From NCBI RefSeq assembly GCF_020360975.1, contig NW_025408682.1, positions 741,001 to 805,000 on the forward strand: a stretch of 64,000 bases of DNA, written 5' to 3'. Source of the DNA: Hirsutella rhossiliensis. Taxonomy: Eukaryota; Ascomycota; Sordariomycetes; Hypocreales; Ophiocordycipitaceae. The notes below the pieces were generated by a model that saw only the letters and a list, made by a program, of their open reading frames with translations, was not told the DNA's origin and did no database searches. The first letter of the stretch is position 1. Each line of letters begins with the position of its first letter. Of the stretch, positions 1 through 12,060 are shown piece after piece. A program made the translations under genes and the position numbers.

Positions 1-1621
1 TGTAGTGGCTCACCAAGGTAATGGCGAAGAAGATGAGAAGCTTCTCGGCGTCGCGGTCGAAGCCGGCCATGAAATAGACCAACAGGGTAAAGAGGAGAGG
101 CACCGGCACGTCTTCCGTGGGCAACCGAGCCAGGCGGCGCGAGAAAATGAAAGGCAAAGCGTCGACGCAATTGTCCGAGAACTCGCGGTCAAAGGTAGCA
201 ATGTCAATCGTCATTCGATAGACTTCGAATATAAGAATCAAGTATCCTTGCAAGCCGGCTACCGTGTACAGACCACCCTCGCGCGATCGGATGCCAGCCT
301 GGTCTCGACCGAGGTTGTAGAACAGATAGCCAACGACGAGGCCCATGAAGATGGCCTCGAAGACGGAGGCCGCCATGCCTAAGGGGTCCCGATACGTCAC
401 CTTGAAGGTGCGGTCAGTCAAGACGCAGAGCTGGCGGCCGAAGCCGTTGCGAGCCACGGTTGTCGAACCCCGTGTTCCCCGGCCGACGGTGTCCTCGGCC
501 GCAGTCACCGGGGCGAAGCGTGTTGGGCACTCCAAGCGCCACGCGGCCCTGAGCCTCTCGACTCGGGCCCTGCTCTCCTGCTCCAGCTCGGGAGTTCTGT
601 TGTCCACCGCAGAGATGTCGATGACGTGGTCTGCGGGATTCACAAAAGCCGGCATCTCGAGGCCCTGGTCGTTGAACCAAGGGAGGCAGCCGACCATGGT
701 GCCGGAGTAGACGGGGCCGCCCTTGGACAAGACGATGAGATTATCAAACAAGTGCCATATCTCGGAGCGGGGCTGATGGATGGTGGTTATAATGGTCCGT
801 CCTTTGCGAGCGAGTGCCTTGAGAGCGCGCATAACTTGAAAGGCGCTCGTGGCATCAAGACCTGTTGTAGGCTCGTCGAGGAAGAGCACGGATGGGTTGG
901 CAAGCAGCTGGACTCCGATACTGACGCGCCGCTTTTCACCGCCCGAACACCCTCGGTGCTGGCTGCTGCCGATCCTTGTATCGGCGCAGTCCTTCAGCCC
1001 GAGCTCGCGGATGACCTCGTCAACCACCCTCTGGCAATGGCACGCCGGCGTCGAGGCCGGCAAGCGTAAGTCGGCAGAGTACCGGAGGGTTTCCCTGACG
1101 GTGAGAGTGGGGAGAAGGACATCCTGCTGCATCACGTAGGCGTGCCTCACAGAGTGCACGCCCAGCCGCCCGTTGAAAGTCGTCGTGCCTGTTTGGCACA
1201 GTCTCGAGCTGGTGACCCTCTCGGCCATGGTATTGAGCAGTGTCGTCTTGCCGGACCCGCTGCCCCCGATGATGGCCGTGAGGGAGCCTGGCTCCAGATC
1301 AGCCGCGACCGAGTCCAAGAGCGTCCTTGCAAGAGAGGCTACATGTTGACTGTTTGGTTTTGAAGTGAAGAGAAGCTGGTAGGTGGCTGGTTCGAGGAGG
1401 GAGGGCGTTAGATTGATCGAGACGGAGAGATTTCGGATTCGGACATGGACAGACTCGACGTCGGCTAGGGAGAGACTTCCGCCGCCAGCCAGCGACAGCC
1501 GCCTGCCCACTTGCTTCTCTCGGGCAGTTTGGTCCCCCGACGTGTCTTTCAAGCTGTGTGGGTCTGTTTTCTCTGGCTCTGACAGGCTGTGGGCCACCTC
1601 GGCAACGTCTTGGACGGCCAT
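1..1621 (-). CDS. ABCG (WBC-type) half-transporter, 5' part; runs off the left edge
   Basis: Reading leftward from the ATG at 1621 there is one open frame to the window edge (about 540 residues), so the 3' part is missing. The nucleotide-binding domain comes first: Walker A GGSGSGKTT near residue 119, Q-loop region YVMQQDVLLPTLT, ABC signature CSGGEKRRVSIG, Walker B SVLFLDEPTTGLD and H-loop TTIHQPRSEIW. Near residue 400 the membrane domain begins, with hydrophobic stretches such as VFEAIFMGLVVGYLF and LLFTLLVYFMAG. NBD-before-TMD order is the ABCG hallmark, and a single NBD upstream of the TMD fits a half-size White/Brown-type exporter that dimerises in the plasma or vacuolar membrane. The substrate cannot be told; sterols, lipids or toxic compounds are family options. 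A full-length PDR protein cannot be strictly excluded because the gene is cut. Confidence 0.9.
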   Translation of the reverse strand, partial: MAVQDVAEVAHSLSEPEKTDPHSLKDTSGDQTAREKQVGRRLSLAGGGSLSLADVESVHVRIRNLSVSINLTPSLLEPATYQLLFTSKPNSQHVASLARTLLDSVAADLEPGSLTAIIGGSGSGKTTLLNTMAERVTSSRLCQTGTTTFNGRLGVHSVRHAYVMQQDVLLPTLTVRETLRYSADLRLPASTPACHCQRVVDEVIRELGLKDCADTRIGSSQHRGCSGGEKRRVSIGVQLLANPSVLFLDEPTTGLDATSAFQVMRALKALARKGRTIITTIHQPRSEIWHLFDNLIVLSKGGPVYSGTMVGCLPWFNDQGLEMPAFVNPADHVIDISAVDNRTPELEQESRARVERLRAAWRLECPTRFAPVTAAEDTVGRGTRGSTTVARNGFGRQLCVLTDRTFKVTYRDPLGMAASVFEAIFMGLVVGYLFYNLGRDQAGIRSREGGLYTVAGLQGYLILIFEVYRMTIDIATFDREFSDNCVDALPFIFSRRLARLPTEDVPVPLLFTLLVYFMAGFDRDAEKLLIFFAITLVSHY

Positions 1622-2566
1622 GACCTCGATTAGAAGCGTCTGGCGCCGAGTTCCACGATGCAGCTTTGTTGTATCTTTCTCGTCTGCCCTCGCCAAACCC
1701 GTTGTATTTCCTGGAAGAGTGGACGCATATACTCCTCATGTACGAACTACACTCCTAACCGAGGCACGGTCCGAGCCCCCGGGGATCTCGAGGCGGCTGC
1801 GGTTGGGTGGACTAACCCGACTCGTACCCCCGCCTTGCTAGTGATGCAAGATCCGTGACGGGACGGGCAGATGAGGTGGAGTCTCAGGGGGGAAAGAGAA
1901 AAAAAGAAAATAAAGCTCACAAACTGGGCGGCATAGAGAAATGGCTCGGGTGAGGAAGTAAGTTACCTGTCTCAAGTCGAACAAACATACGTACAGTACT
2001 CCGTACCGTAGCACTGGCTCTCATCAGGACTTCGTACATGCGCAGACGTGGTCCCTGTCTATCCCGACTCGTACAGCAGTGGAGCAAACTGCAGCTAAGT
2101 ATGCTGCTGCCCTTTTGGGAATCCGGTGCTGCACAGTTGACTTGTACACCAACTCTGCAGCCCATTCGTCTTCTCTTTGGTCCTTCTACTGACGGAGCAG
2201 TCCACTCTTCCTCAACGCATTTGGCACCATTGATTCGTTGCTCGTCTCGCACTAGAGTTCGTCTTCATGTTGTCATTGACAATTTAATGTGGCGTAGCGT
2301 GAAGACGCGCGAGGCATCGACCAACATCAGAGTTGCGTGGCACCGTGGGGGCCCAACAAACACGAGTACTGGGCAAAACCCTCATTTCTTTTGTCCAACG
2401 GCCCTTGTCGCGACAGCGGCTGATGATTGGTTCTTGTGGTCTGGTCCTCTCGAACTTGACTGCCTCAAAAAAGGACGTGATGAGCGCCTCAGTATTGCTG
2501 TAATTGATGGTAGGCCAACGGCGGGACCAATATGGAGCCGAACAAATGTCCCGGTCGCCAACACAT
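1622..2566. other. Intergenic; upstream region of the ABCG gene
   Basis: No supported gene. The longest open frames here lack any recognisable domain and overlap on both strands. The stretch near 1996-2006 carries the motif GTACTCCGTAC, which recurs elsewhere in the window. Confidence 0.5.
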
Positions 2567-2639
2567 TCCCGTATGGCGCAATAGGCAGCGCGTCTGACTG
2601 TTAATCAGGAGGTTGAAAGTTCGAACCTTTCTATGGGAG
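2567..2639 (+). tRNA. tRNA-Asn (anticodon GTT), 73 nt, no intron
   Basis: A full cloverleaf can be drawn. The acceptor stem is TCCCGTA with TATGGGA (one G-U pair), the D-arm is GCGC/GCGC, the anticodon stem is TCTGA/TCAGG (last pair A-G mismatched or non-paired), and the loop CTGTTAA has GTT at 2600-2602. The T-stem GAAAG/CTTTC closes the loop TTCGAAC. Discriminator base is G at 2639. A T-rich stretch follows (2660-2700), as expected for Pol III termination. Confidence 0.95.
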
Positions 2640-5336
2640 TATTAGTTAAAGTTGAATTGTTTTTTGGCAAGGCGTTGTGAAAGTCAGTTGTGGTTTTTTT
2701 CTAGCTTCAAACTGGACCCGACATCTTACTTTCAAGCATGCTACGAAAGAACCTTGCGCTGCGAGAATTCCCCAATCGAGTATCTCCTGTCTCGACCTCT
2801 TTCCCGTATCTTCGACTGCTACTTCATCCAAGCATCTTCAAACGCACAGGACGCGATCCAGCGGCAGCCAGTTTGGTGGTTACTCAACCCCGATTTGACA
2901 GCTCATCTAGACATGGATTTGTTTTGAATCCGTCTTCTTGGGATGTTTGACGGATGTGGGGATGGCTGCTTGACAGGTGCGGAGGTTCATGCTCGCCAAG
3001 ACCAGTATATGTGGTCTACTTCGGAGAATAACATGCAAGATCATTAATGCCATTAATTGGTATTCGACATGAGACAGTAAAACAGGTGGCTGTACTAGCC
3101 TGTAGGATGGTGGTGTGCAAGTCGGCTAACGATGCCGGTATCTGGCAGCTCCACGCTTAGAGCAACGCGAAGGGAAGGTAGAAAGGACGATGACGCTGTC
3201 GAACTCACCGTCGGGCTCATGACAGCTTGATTCGCCTGGCGAGCTGATCTCTCAACCAGTGTGAATCGCCCAGAAAGGGGTCTATTGACTTGACTCAATT
3301 AGGCCTATCGATTAGTATTAAAGGCGATCGAGTGTTGTAATTAGCTCCGCGGAGAAAAGCGGTTAGAGTTAAAGTTAAGAATGGCGGAATACCCACTTAT
3401 TTGACACCATGTCTTCAGAGCCGTCGAAACAAGGGTAAGAGCAAGGGGCCACTGAAGACGAGAGAAAATACGTCAGCTTTCCAAGTTTCCTCCCAAGAAA
3501 GAAAATCATTAATTAATTACTATCTCCTAAACAGCACCAACATATATAGCTACCACCACCACGTCTGGTAGGCATTCCCAGCTGAGCGTTCAGCCATCCA
3601 ATGCTGGTGCTCTTCTACTGGCAGCCCTACATGACTATGGACGTCCTCTTCGCCAAGACCCCTCCTTGTCCAAGGTCTAGCAGGACAACATGTTCGCCCA
3701 CACGCAAGACCTTTTCCAGCCGCGGGTCCCGTGTATGTAGCCATAGTCGGCCATGGCCATAAATGCCGCTGTAGCCCACGGCGACAGGTTCGCCTTGGTC
3801 GAAAGGGGGTATGCCGTCGATGTAGGAGAAGACTACTGTTGGGTCAATATGGTAAGTACCCTCGCCGTAGAACTCTGATCTGAAATTGCTGAGCCCTGCA
3901 GTCGATGTAGCTCCTTGTACATAGTCTTTTCGTGCTCGACCAAGGCTTCGTGGCCTGGCCTGAGAACCACGCGTTGAGAGAGGAACACGGTCGGAAATCG
4001 TGGCCGGACTAGCGCCTGGAGGAAGGCTGGCCAAAGCGACATCACCCACATCGCCAGGGTCTCGATTCGACCATGTTCGAGGGTGGCGATAAGGACACTT
4101 ATTCGGGGCGTTCGGTTCTCCCCCGCATCGACTGCTAAGCTATAAGTCTGGCACTAACGCAGCGGCCCGTCCCGCCCCTCGCCATTACCAGATGGCTCCG
4201 TCTAGCCGCACAGGAATGAAGGAGGGAAAAAATCAAGAGGTGGATTAAGGTCTATGTTCACTCCCCTCCTCTCGTCTCAAACGACGGTCCATTTGTACCC
4301 CTCCTTCCCCTGGCTGGCCCCTTCCTGCTGCCATGGTCCTTCTTGCTCCATCACACAGTCCTGGACTTGCTCCTCGCCTGCGTGGATCACTCATGTAATG
4401 CGAGCATCAAGACGCCAACCAGCACGCCAGCCACGAGCAAGTGGCTAGACAATGCCCTTGCGCCTTATATAATGGTCAACCCCCAGAACGTCGCGCCCAA
4501 CGCAGTAGTGTCCGATTTGTTGCCGCGCATTGGCGGCATCTAATGCCCGAGGACGAGGCACTCCTGAGGCAAGTGTTCAACGGGCGTAAGCCACTCGATC
4601 GAAGCAGCAATGTCATGCATGAATGGCACGCTTGGCTTCATCGGACGCAGATCGGCCCTATTGTCGACCTATTCCCCGAAACATTGCAGGCTGGCTCCCT
4701 CGGACTAAGGCTAAGCCAGAAGCTTACCATCTGCATCGTGTCGTGCAGCAGCCCCGGCTGCGTCGTGCTGGGCACTGTCCGGTCTCGCTCCATCACATAC
4801 GAAGAGTGGACACGATCGAGCCTCGGAGAGTTACAACGGAGAATCCTGGAGGACTTGGCCGAGTACATCCCCCGCCGCGGGCGAGCCGGATGTAATCCGA
4901 CGGGACATCTGCTGACCACCCAAACGTGACTCCAGCCTAGCCTACGATCACAAGTGCACAGAGGTCTTCAAGTTTGACGGGTTCAACCTACTGGCTCTCA
5001 ACTTCGTGCTTAGAAGAACAGTCGTTGGACCGCTCATCGCCTCTTACGAAGTTCTCCCATCGTTAACCCCCCTTTCATCCTTTGACTGAAGCCTCCGTTC
5101 CACTTGCCACGCCTTCTTTCTTGGGTGGAGGCATATTACGTTTACAGCGGGAGTCTAATGAATTGTCGAATAATTCCGGCCCACACCCAGCGCCCGACTT
5201 GCCGCACCTTGTAGACGCTGCTTCCATCCACCGGCCGAAATTATAACCGAACATATTTGCATCGAGGCGGGGTTCATTTGATTGAATCGTTGCATCATGT
5301 TACAACTTTCCTCCAAGTTCCTTAATACGCGTCCCC
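2640..5336. other. Gene-poor stretch, no recognised gene
   Basis: About 2.7 kb. Several short open frames occur. The most protein-like is 3627-4049 on the minus strand (about 140 codons), and another is 4441-4929 on the plus strand. Neither shows a domain I recognise, a convincing start context or splice-linked partners. They may be fragments of decayed genes, or nothing. Confidence 0.5.
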
Positions 5337-6861
5337 CTAGCCGGTAAATTTTAAGGAAAAGATGCCGCGCTCGATGCTATTGACGAGCACGTAGCCACTC
5401 TTGAAGTACGGATAAACGGACCATGCTCCATTAAATGTAACAGTACCGCCCTCCGCGTCGTCATTTGGGTAGACATCGAAGAAACCAACCTCTTTGAAAA
5501 GAGAGCCGGTGTCATCCTCGACAATGGTGGAAACGTTGACCATCCGCAGGCCCGAGCCGTAGTTGCTCTGGTACGAGAGGCCGTCAAGTACGTACTGGTT
5601 GTGATCGATGGATTTGACCGGGCTTTTGTAGATGCCCGTGAAGACTGGCTTGGTAAGGTCGGACACGTCGACAATGTACGTAGTTGTGTGGCCATCGCTC
5701 GCCATGCCCGCAGACTTCAACTCGTCCTGCTCATCATCGAGGAGCAAATAGCGCTGGTCGCTCGTGGCAAGCCAGCCCTGATGAGTGTAACTCGCGCCCT
5801 TGTATGTCGTGCGAGACAGCTGCCGCGGCGATGGCCGGTTGGTGATGTCGACGATTGTCAGCGAATCCTCGTTGAAGCAGTGACAGATCTCGCGTCCCTG
5901 AAAATCTCGCTGCGGACCCCGATAAATGACACACTGTGCGTCGTGGACGTAGCCGTCCTGGGAAACACAGCCGTTGTCCTGGGGATGGCGGGGATTTGAC
6001 ACGTCAACCATCCATAAGCCCCCCCGACACTTTTCGTTGCGGGCGGTGCCGACAGCGAAGATGGTCTTCGTTTCTTCGTTGGCGACGATGTTATGACTGC
6101 TGCCAAAGCCGCTGAAGAGAGCCGCCAGATCGCTGCTAGTGCTGAAGCTTGGCGGGTTCTTGGGGTCTACCTTGAGCAGCTTGGTGAGGTCGAAGATTTG
6201 CAGCCCGTGGTCGGGGGCTTCGGAGCCAATGTACGCGTGGTTGCCAATGACTTTGATATCTCGCCAGATTGAAGCCTCCGTCTGCGTGTTCAATCGGCCG
6301 AAATATTGCAGGCTGCCATCAGAGAGCACTTCGACAAATGCGGTGCCGTCGGCCTGTCCGACGAGGGCAAACTCGCGTCCGTCAGGCGACGTCCAGCCTG
6401 GGTCGAACATTCATGTCAGTGTCACGCAGGTCATGGAAGTCCGCCAGCCTTTGGAGAGGTGAGAAGAGAAACCGAGTTTCTCTTTACTGCGCTGATCGCT
6501 TACCCCAGACGTCGTTGCCTCTGCGCGAGCGGCTTTGCATGTCCTGGTGACGGAGAAAACCCTTGAGATCGAGCTTGTTGCATGAATACTCGCCCGCCTT
6601 TCCATCCTTACAAGCAGTAGCAGGCTGTAGAATGTAGCGGTCCTTGGCAAAGGCTCCGGCTTGCTCGTCGCGTGCTTGTTGATCAAGCTTCATCCGCTTG
6701 CTCTCCTCCATGGATACGGCATTGGGGGCATTGTAAGCTTGGAGATCCGCCGGTCCGACAACGGCCTCGGACTTTGATACCCGAGTCGGGCCTGCCAGGG
6801 CGGTACCCGCGAGAGTGGCGAGGACAAAAGAAGTAATGGAGCCCTTCATCATTTCCGGCAA
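5337..6861 (-). CDS. Secreted choice-of-anchor-B family protein (LVIVD-type repeats)
   Basis: Two exons, 6504-6861 and 5337-6397, joined over a 106-bp intron (6398-6503) with GTAAGC donor and CCCAG acceptor. The splice restores the conserved block GNDVWGWTSPDGRE, giving 472 residues from the first ATG. The second in-frame ATG (6849) starts directly on a signal peptide (MKGSITSFVLATLAGTALAG) and may be the true start, giving 468 residues. The mature protein has repeated short blades such as GLQIFDLTK, GLWMVDVSNPRHP, LTIVDITNRPSP and TTYIVDVSDLTKP, which are LVIVD-like units of a beta-propeller. HNIVANEETKTIFAVG and GYVHDAQCVIYRG are typical of the choice-of-anchor-B family. Fungal members are often misnamed regulatory P domain of subtilisin-like convertase. 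It is probably extracellular; molecular role unknown. Confidence 0.9.
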
Positions 6862-8460
6862 GTGGAAAGTTGTCGAAGCTTGGTGATGTGGCTTTGCAAG
6901 ACCAAATCAACACACTTGTTGCTTCCAATCGAGCAATTTATGTTATCTGCCGGAGCCCTCTCCATGATACAGTACTTCTAATAATGGGAAGACGTTCTCG
7001 CTTGGATGATCAGGGCAGGTCGCGTTCAAAGGCGGCATATGTGGCCAGGGTTGTATTCGGCTAGATTAAAGATAACCAGTGCTCCTTCGGGAAGCTTGGT
7101 AACTGTTCGTGGGAGGTCGTGACCAGCATATCCATGTCCCTGGAGTCGAGGAGATTAGGAGGGCACCAAAAACGTCGCGGTGCATCGCCTTTCACACTTG
7201 TTTGCTCCAGCCCTTGGAGGGGAAGGGGGTGGAGCAGCCAATTGACACTGCCGCACGGCCGTCACTGATTCCATCCCGTCTTCCGCCACGGCTCCGTTTG
7301 GCAAGCCAAACCAGGCCCTTTTAAATCGGACAAACAGGCGTTGTGTGGGGAAGTAATGAGTTGTTAATTAAAGAATTGGGGTCAATATGTGTTGCCTTTG
7401 CGAGAAAATAACATAAAGCGAACACTGCTTGATGCCGAGTCTCTGAACATGACTTCCGACGTGTACGATCAAGACGGAGAGGTTAATGCAAGCACCAAGA
7501 GCCGCCAATGGGAACGACTAGCCCCCCAGTCATGACTTCATCATCAGAATGGGGCAATTGAGGGGTCCGATTGCACCAGACCAAAGGAGCCAGCTTGGGG
7601 TGGGTGTTCGGTCACGCATGAACCCTACAGTTGCATGCACACACGAATATGATCAGGCACAACGCTGCCGATGCAGAGTAAGATAAGAGGTTAGAAGCTG
7701 TGGCATTTGCCTGTCAAGCCGTGTCAAGCTACACTGTTCATATTTTGCAATCATGGGCCGAGAAGTCGAAGCAGACTAAAGCGATACTTCTATCGCCAGC
7801 GGCACGTCTCTTGACTGCAAGGCAATTTCGTCAGCAGCGTAGACTCCAAGCTTTAGTAGCTACTGCAACAGCTCAGACCAAGGTGGAAGGTGGAGCTTGT
7901 GACCATTGAATGCTACCATACATGTGTGGCCAAGGCAGACTTCAACTGTGAGGGCCTCCTCATGCATCTTGGATGGATGGCCTGCCATATCGAGAAGGAG
8001 AAATGACAGAGGGTTTCACATCGACTTTCCTCTTTGGCCCAAGTGCGTCTTTGACCTGGCTGCTAGTCACCCCCCGCTACTAGTGGATACGTTGCTCCGG
8101 ATTGTAAGACGGAGTTGGAGCCTCTGGTTGCTCTTGGCCTCGATGCCCTTTGCTGGAGAAGGGTGGAGGGTCATAAGCCATCACTCGCCCCATCGTTTCA
8201 AATCTTGGAGCTGCCTCCATTCTAGCTGTGATCATTCCGTTTTGAGAGGCTCCGCGCGCACACTGAATGTCATTCTCCAGGTTTCTTGGGCAGTCGTTTG
8301 CATACACGCTCATTGGACAAATGCCATCCGTTTGGGAGCACTCGAATGGCAGTCACTTCATATAGGGGAGAGTTTGTACATGGTGACGCAAGCTGGATCA
8401 AATGACACGAGCCTAATCAGGAGTACGGCTGCGCCCCGATGAATCCTTGGGTCGATTTGG
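6862..8460. other. Intergenic, AT-leaning; no gene seen
   Basis: This covers the promoter side of the choice-of-anchor-B gene and the approach to a repeat-rich zone. The open frame 7906-8442 has no domain, and its complementary strand is also open. It is not called. Confidence 0.5.
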
Positions 8461-8494
8461 ATGATGTAAGGCCGAAAGAACTGCAATGCACAAG

Positions 8495-9305
8495 CAATAC
8501 ACTCCAACAAATGCCTCTATTAGTGCGGATTATACCTGATTCCCTGATTTGCTCTGCGTGACAGACCCCCTAGGTTGGTGATATTGGCACGGTAGCTGAA
8601 TCAAGCTTCAAGCTATCCCTGATGCCATTCCCGGAGCACGATAGCGGTTGCTTATCCGTATGTTTAAGAGCATAGTCCACGCCTCTGACTTTTAAGTACA
8701 GGCAGCAGCAACCTTATTTAACCTTTTGGGTGTGACTTCAGTAAATTTGAATATAGGCAATTTATCGTAGCTGTAAGGCATAGGTTATGTGAAGTAAACC
8801 ATCCCTCTCAGGCTTATAGCTATCGGACTAAAAATACCGCTTGACCAGCAAAAGTGGAATGCTCTAACAGATGCCTCCATTGGTGCAGATTATAGCTGAT
8901 TTCCTAGTCTGCTCTGTCTGACACACCCTCCAAGTTGATGATATTTAGCACTATAGCTAAAGTAAGCATCAAGCCATCCCTGATGCCATGCCTTAGGCCT
9001 GATAGGGGGTTGCTTATTCGTGTGGTTGAAGAGGCACGGTCTACCCTCGGACGTTTTGATAGAGGCAGCGGCGACCTCTCCGACGCTTTGCAATAGAGGC
9101 ACTAGCATCTTCTCTCAAAAGCTTGGTGTGACTTAAATATAGCAATTTAACAGTAACTGGAAGTTGCAAGTTGTGTGGGTCTAACCCTCCCTTCCACGTT
9201 TATAGCTTCTAAACTAGATACCGCTTAACAAGGCAAAAGCAGAACGCTTCAACAAATGCCCTTATTAGTGCGGATTATAGCTGATTCCCTGGTCTGCTGT
9301 GTGAA
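8495..9305. repeat. Diverged tandem direct repeat, period about 360-385 bp (2 units plus a partial third)
   Basis: The block starting CAACAAATGCCTCTATTAG at 8505 recurs, diverged, at 8865 and again at 9250 (CAACAAATGCCCTTATTAG). The sequence behind it also recurs: TGATGCCAT is followed by a GGTTGCTTATYCGT stretch at about 8620-8662 and 8978-9022. The unit ends recur as well, with TTATAGCT and then ATACCGCTT at 8813-8841 and 9201-9225. The units differ at many positions, often by transitions. No coding capacity is visible. Confidence 0.8.
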
Positions 9306-10326
9306 ATTACCTATACGTTCGCCCCATCTAAACTGATTGTCTTTCTTTCCCTTTCTCTCGTATATTTTACTCCAAACGATCGGCTATATGAAATATAAAA
9401 CGTCCTCCTTTTTCTAGTTATACCCCGCCCATGTAACCTTCTTTATTTCTATGTTTAGCCAAAGTCCTAGTATCGCCAGATACTATATACTATATACCTG
9501 TTAGATATCCGTGGAGTTTCGTCGGATCTACCCGGTGGACCGTAGCATCCTACATTAAGCTTGCAGGGTACGACGGGCGTGAAATGCGGTGCTACACCCT
9601 CCACTATCTCTGCAACAGTCATAGTACTGGTGCGTGATGTAGAGAGGTAAGACTTGTCCATTCCTACTGGAGATCATTTGAACTCGACTTTATAGCCTTT
9701 GGGTCCTACCTCTTTCTATCTATGAGGGTTGGGCACGTCGTAGTGCATGTAATAACATCCGTTATATTTCTGTCTGCGAAGTAAGGTGGCCGCATGAGAC
9801 ACATCATACATGCCTTTTCCTTTCTTTTTGTCTTGCTGCCTCTTATCTTGAGCCGAAACTTAAAGCTATGAAACGTGGCGGCACCAACGAATCTGTACGG
9901 TTCCTACCCTTAACCCTAAGATTTACCAACCAATAAGAGTCATAAACTCAACCTCCAGATCTGCAACAAGGGTCAATCTCAAAAACCTGATCGACGGGAT
10001 AGGAACGGTGTTGCAGCCAAGAACTGCCGATTGGTGACCCGAGGACGTGGAACTCGAAGGTCGTAGATTCGAAGTTGGCACCGTGTCTTGCAATCAGTAA
10101 CTATAAGACGAGCGTTGGCAGCGGCAGCTGTCCATTACATTGACCCTTGCAAGATTCCATTATTACTCATTACATCCCCAGACTTTAACTTATCTTCCAG
10201 TCAGGTTTACTCAAAACCCCCTTTTTGTCAATTAGCTTCATCTCTCACCACTTAAAGGTAAGTATCCTTCAATTTCATCATGACACTATATAGAGTTATG
10301 TTTGACTGTGGGTTCAGTTCCGCACC
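9306..10326. other. AT-rich upstream region of the P450 gene
   Basis: No gene. It contains the tRNA-like relic noted separately. Pyrimidine-rich stretches precede the P450 start (10185-10260), as in many fungal promoters. A GTAAG...CAG pattern at about 10259-10319 just before the ATG could be a 5'UTR intron, which is not proven. Confidence 0.4.
10006..10083 (+). pseudogene. tRNA-like relic
   Basis: The ends CGGTGTT and GGCACCG can form a 7-bp acceptor-like stem (with G-U pairs), and TAGATTCGAA resembles a B box. The T-stem does not pair, the D and anticodon arms are poor, and no anticodon can be assigned. It is best seen as a decayed tRNA or tRNA-derived repeat. Confidence 0.3.
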
Positions 10327-12060
10327 ATGACAAACTCATTTGTGGTACAAGCTAGTATGGCTGTTTTAATAGCACTACTGTATCGACAATACTTCAGAAA
10401 GATGGCTGGCCAGAGCCTTCCTCCCGGGCCCAAACCCCTACCAATCGTCGGCAATATTATGGACCTCCCACCAAAAGGGGTCCCAGAGTTTCAGCATTGG
10501 CTCAAGCACAAGGAAGCATACGGCCTGATTAGCTCCGTCACCGTGATGGGTCAGACGCTTGTCATCATCCATGACAAGCAGGCGGCTCATCATCTGATGG
10601 AGAAGAACTCAATAAAGACTTCAGCGCGGCCGCAGTTCGAGTTTGCGTCCAAACTATGTGGCTTTGGCGAGATACTAGCCAGCCAGCAATACGGTGATAA
10701 ATACCGCCGGGGACGCAAGATGGTGCACCAACAACTGGGCACAATGGCAGCGGCGACCCGGTATAATGACATTCAAGAAGTAGGGGCGCGGCGATTTCTT
10801 CTGCAGGTCTTAAATAAACCGGAGCATTTAATCAAGCATCTCAAAACGTAAGTCCGATTGTCTACAGCTCGAGGAGATAAGAACAAGAGGTGAATACCTC
10901 TTTCCCGAGCAGGCTATATCTATTAATTGATCGGCTAAGTATCAGCCAACTAATAACTATATTATAGCGAGATTGGTGCAGTCATCTTAAAAATGACATA
11001 CGGATATACCATCGAGCGGAATAAGGCTGACCCCTTGGTAAACTTGGTCGAGCGTATGATGACCAATATCTCGCTTGCCCTAGTCCCTCTGGGTTGGTTA
11101 GTCGATGTTTTTCCTGCCCTTCGGCATCTACCTGATAGTTTCCCCGGAACGTCGTTTAAGGAGACAGCCCGCCGGTGGAACGAGATTAATCAGGCGGTGG
11201 CAGAGATTCCCTATTCATTCGTTCGGCGGCAGATGGCGGCACGTAGCTATCGGCCATCATACGTGTCTAAGCTGGTCCAACAGAGCAGCGAGGGCGACAC
11301 AGAGTTGAGGCCGAGTTATAACGACGAGAACGCCATCAAGTGGACCGCCGCGACTCTATACGGCGCAGGCGCGGACACTACCGTGTCGGCCCTAAGCAGC
11401 TTTATCTTAGCTATGGTTATGTTCCCTGAGGTGCAGAGCAAGGCGCAAGAGGAGATCGACCGCGTGATAGGTATAGATCGGCTTCCCCAATTTAGCGACC
11501 GGGATAAGCTGCCGTATATTGAGGGCGTGGTTCAGGAGACATTCCGATGGTCCCCCGTCTCGCCTTTAGGCGTAACTCACGCCGCAACGGAGGATATCAC
11601 CTATATCGGCTATCTCATCCCAAAAGGGGCATACTTACTTCCTGCAGTATGGTGGTTTTTACATGATCCTAAAGTATATATAAACCCGGGTTCTTTTAAC
11701 CCTGAGCGGTTCCTGGAGCCGCATATCGAGCCTGATCCTAGGACCGTAGCATTTGGTTATGGACGCAGAGTATGCCCTGGCCGGTACTTCGCTGACTCAA
11801 GCGTCTTCCTAACAATCGCGCAAATAATAGCCGCTTTTAATATTAGCAAGGCGGTCGATGAGCAGGGGATAGAGATTGAGGCCAAGCTAGAGGTTATGCC
11901 CGGGATGATTAACCATCCGGTAGATTTTCCCTATAAGATTGTGCCGAGGAGTGTAAACAAAGCGGAGCTCGTCCGAACTATTGAGGTCGAACATCATTGG
12001 GAGGAGAGTGATGCTGACCTTCTTGAGTATGCTACTGTCAGGACAAGAAAGGGCCTATAA
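10327..12060 (+). CDS. Cytochrome P450 monooxygenase (CYP64/OrdA-like)
   Basis: Exons 10327-10847 and 10968-12060 are separated by a 120-bp intron (GTAAGT...ATTATAG). The join reads TEIGAVILKMTYGYTIE, which is a conserved P450 segment, and gives 537 residues, a normal family length. An N-terminal membrane anchor (ASMAVLIALLY) is followed by the proline-rich hinge LPPGPKPLPIVGN. The I-helix AGADTT, the ExxR motif ETFR, FNPERFLEP and the haem-binding loop FGYGRRVCPG with its Cys ligand are all present, so the enzyme should be active. The N-terminal half resembles the O-methylsterigmatocystin oxidoreductase-like group common in fungal secondary metabolism. It probably sits in the ER membrane and works with a P450 reductase. 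The gene lies between repeats, and a dispersed repeat starts directly after its stop codon. Confidence 0.93.

Noticed and set aside
2038..2604. Plus-strand frame of 188 codons
   Set aside because: No domain, and it runs into the tRNA-Asn gene; chance open frame.
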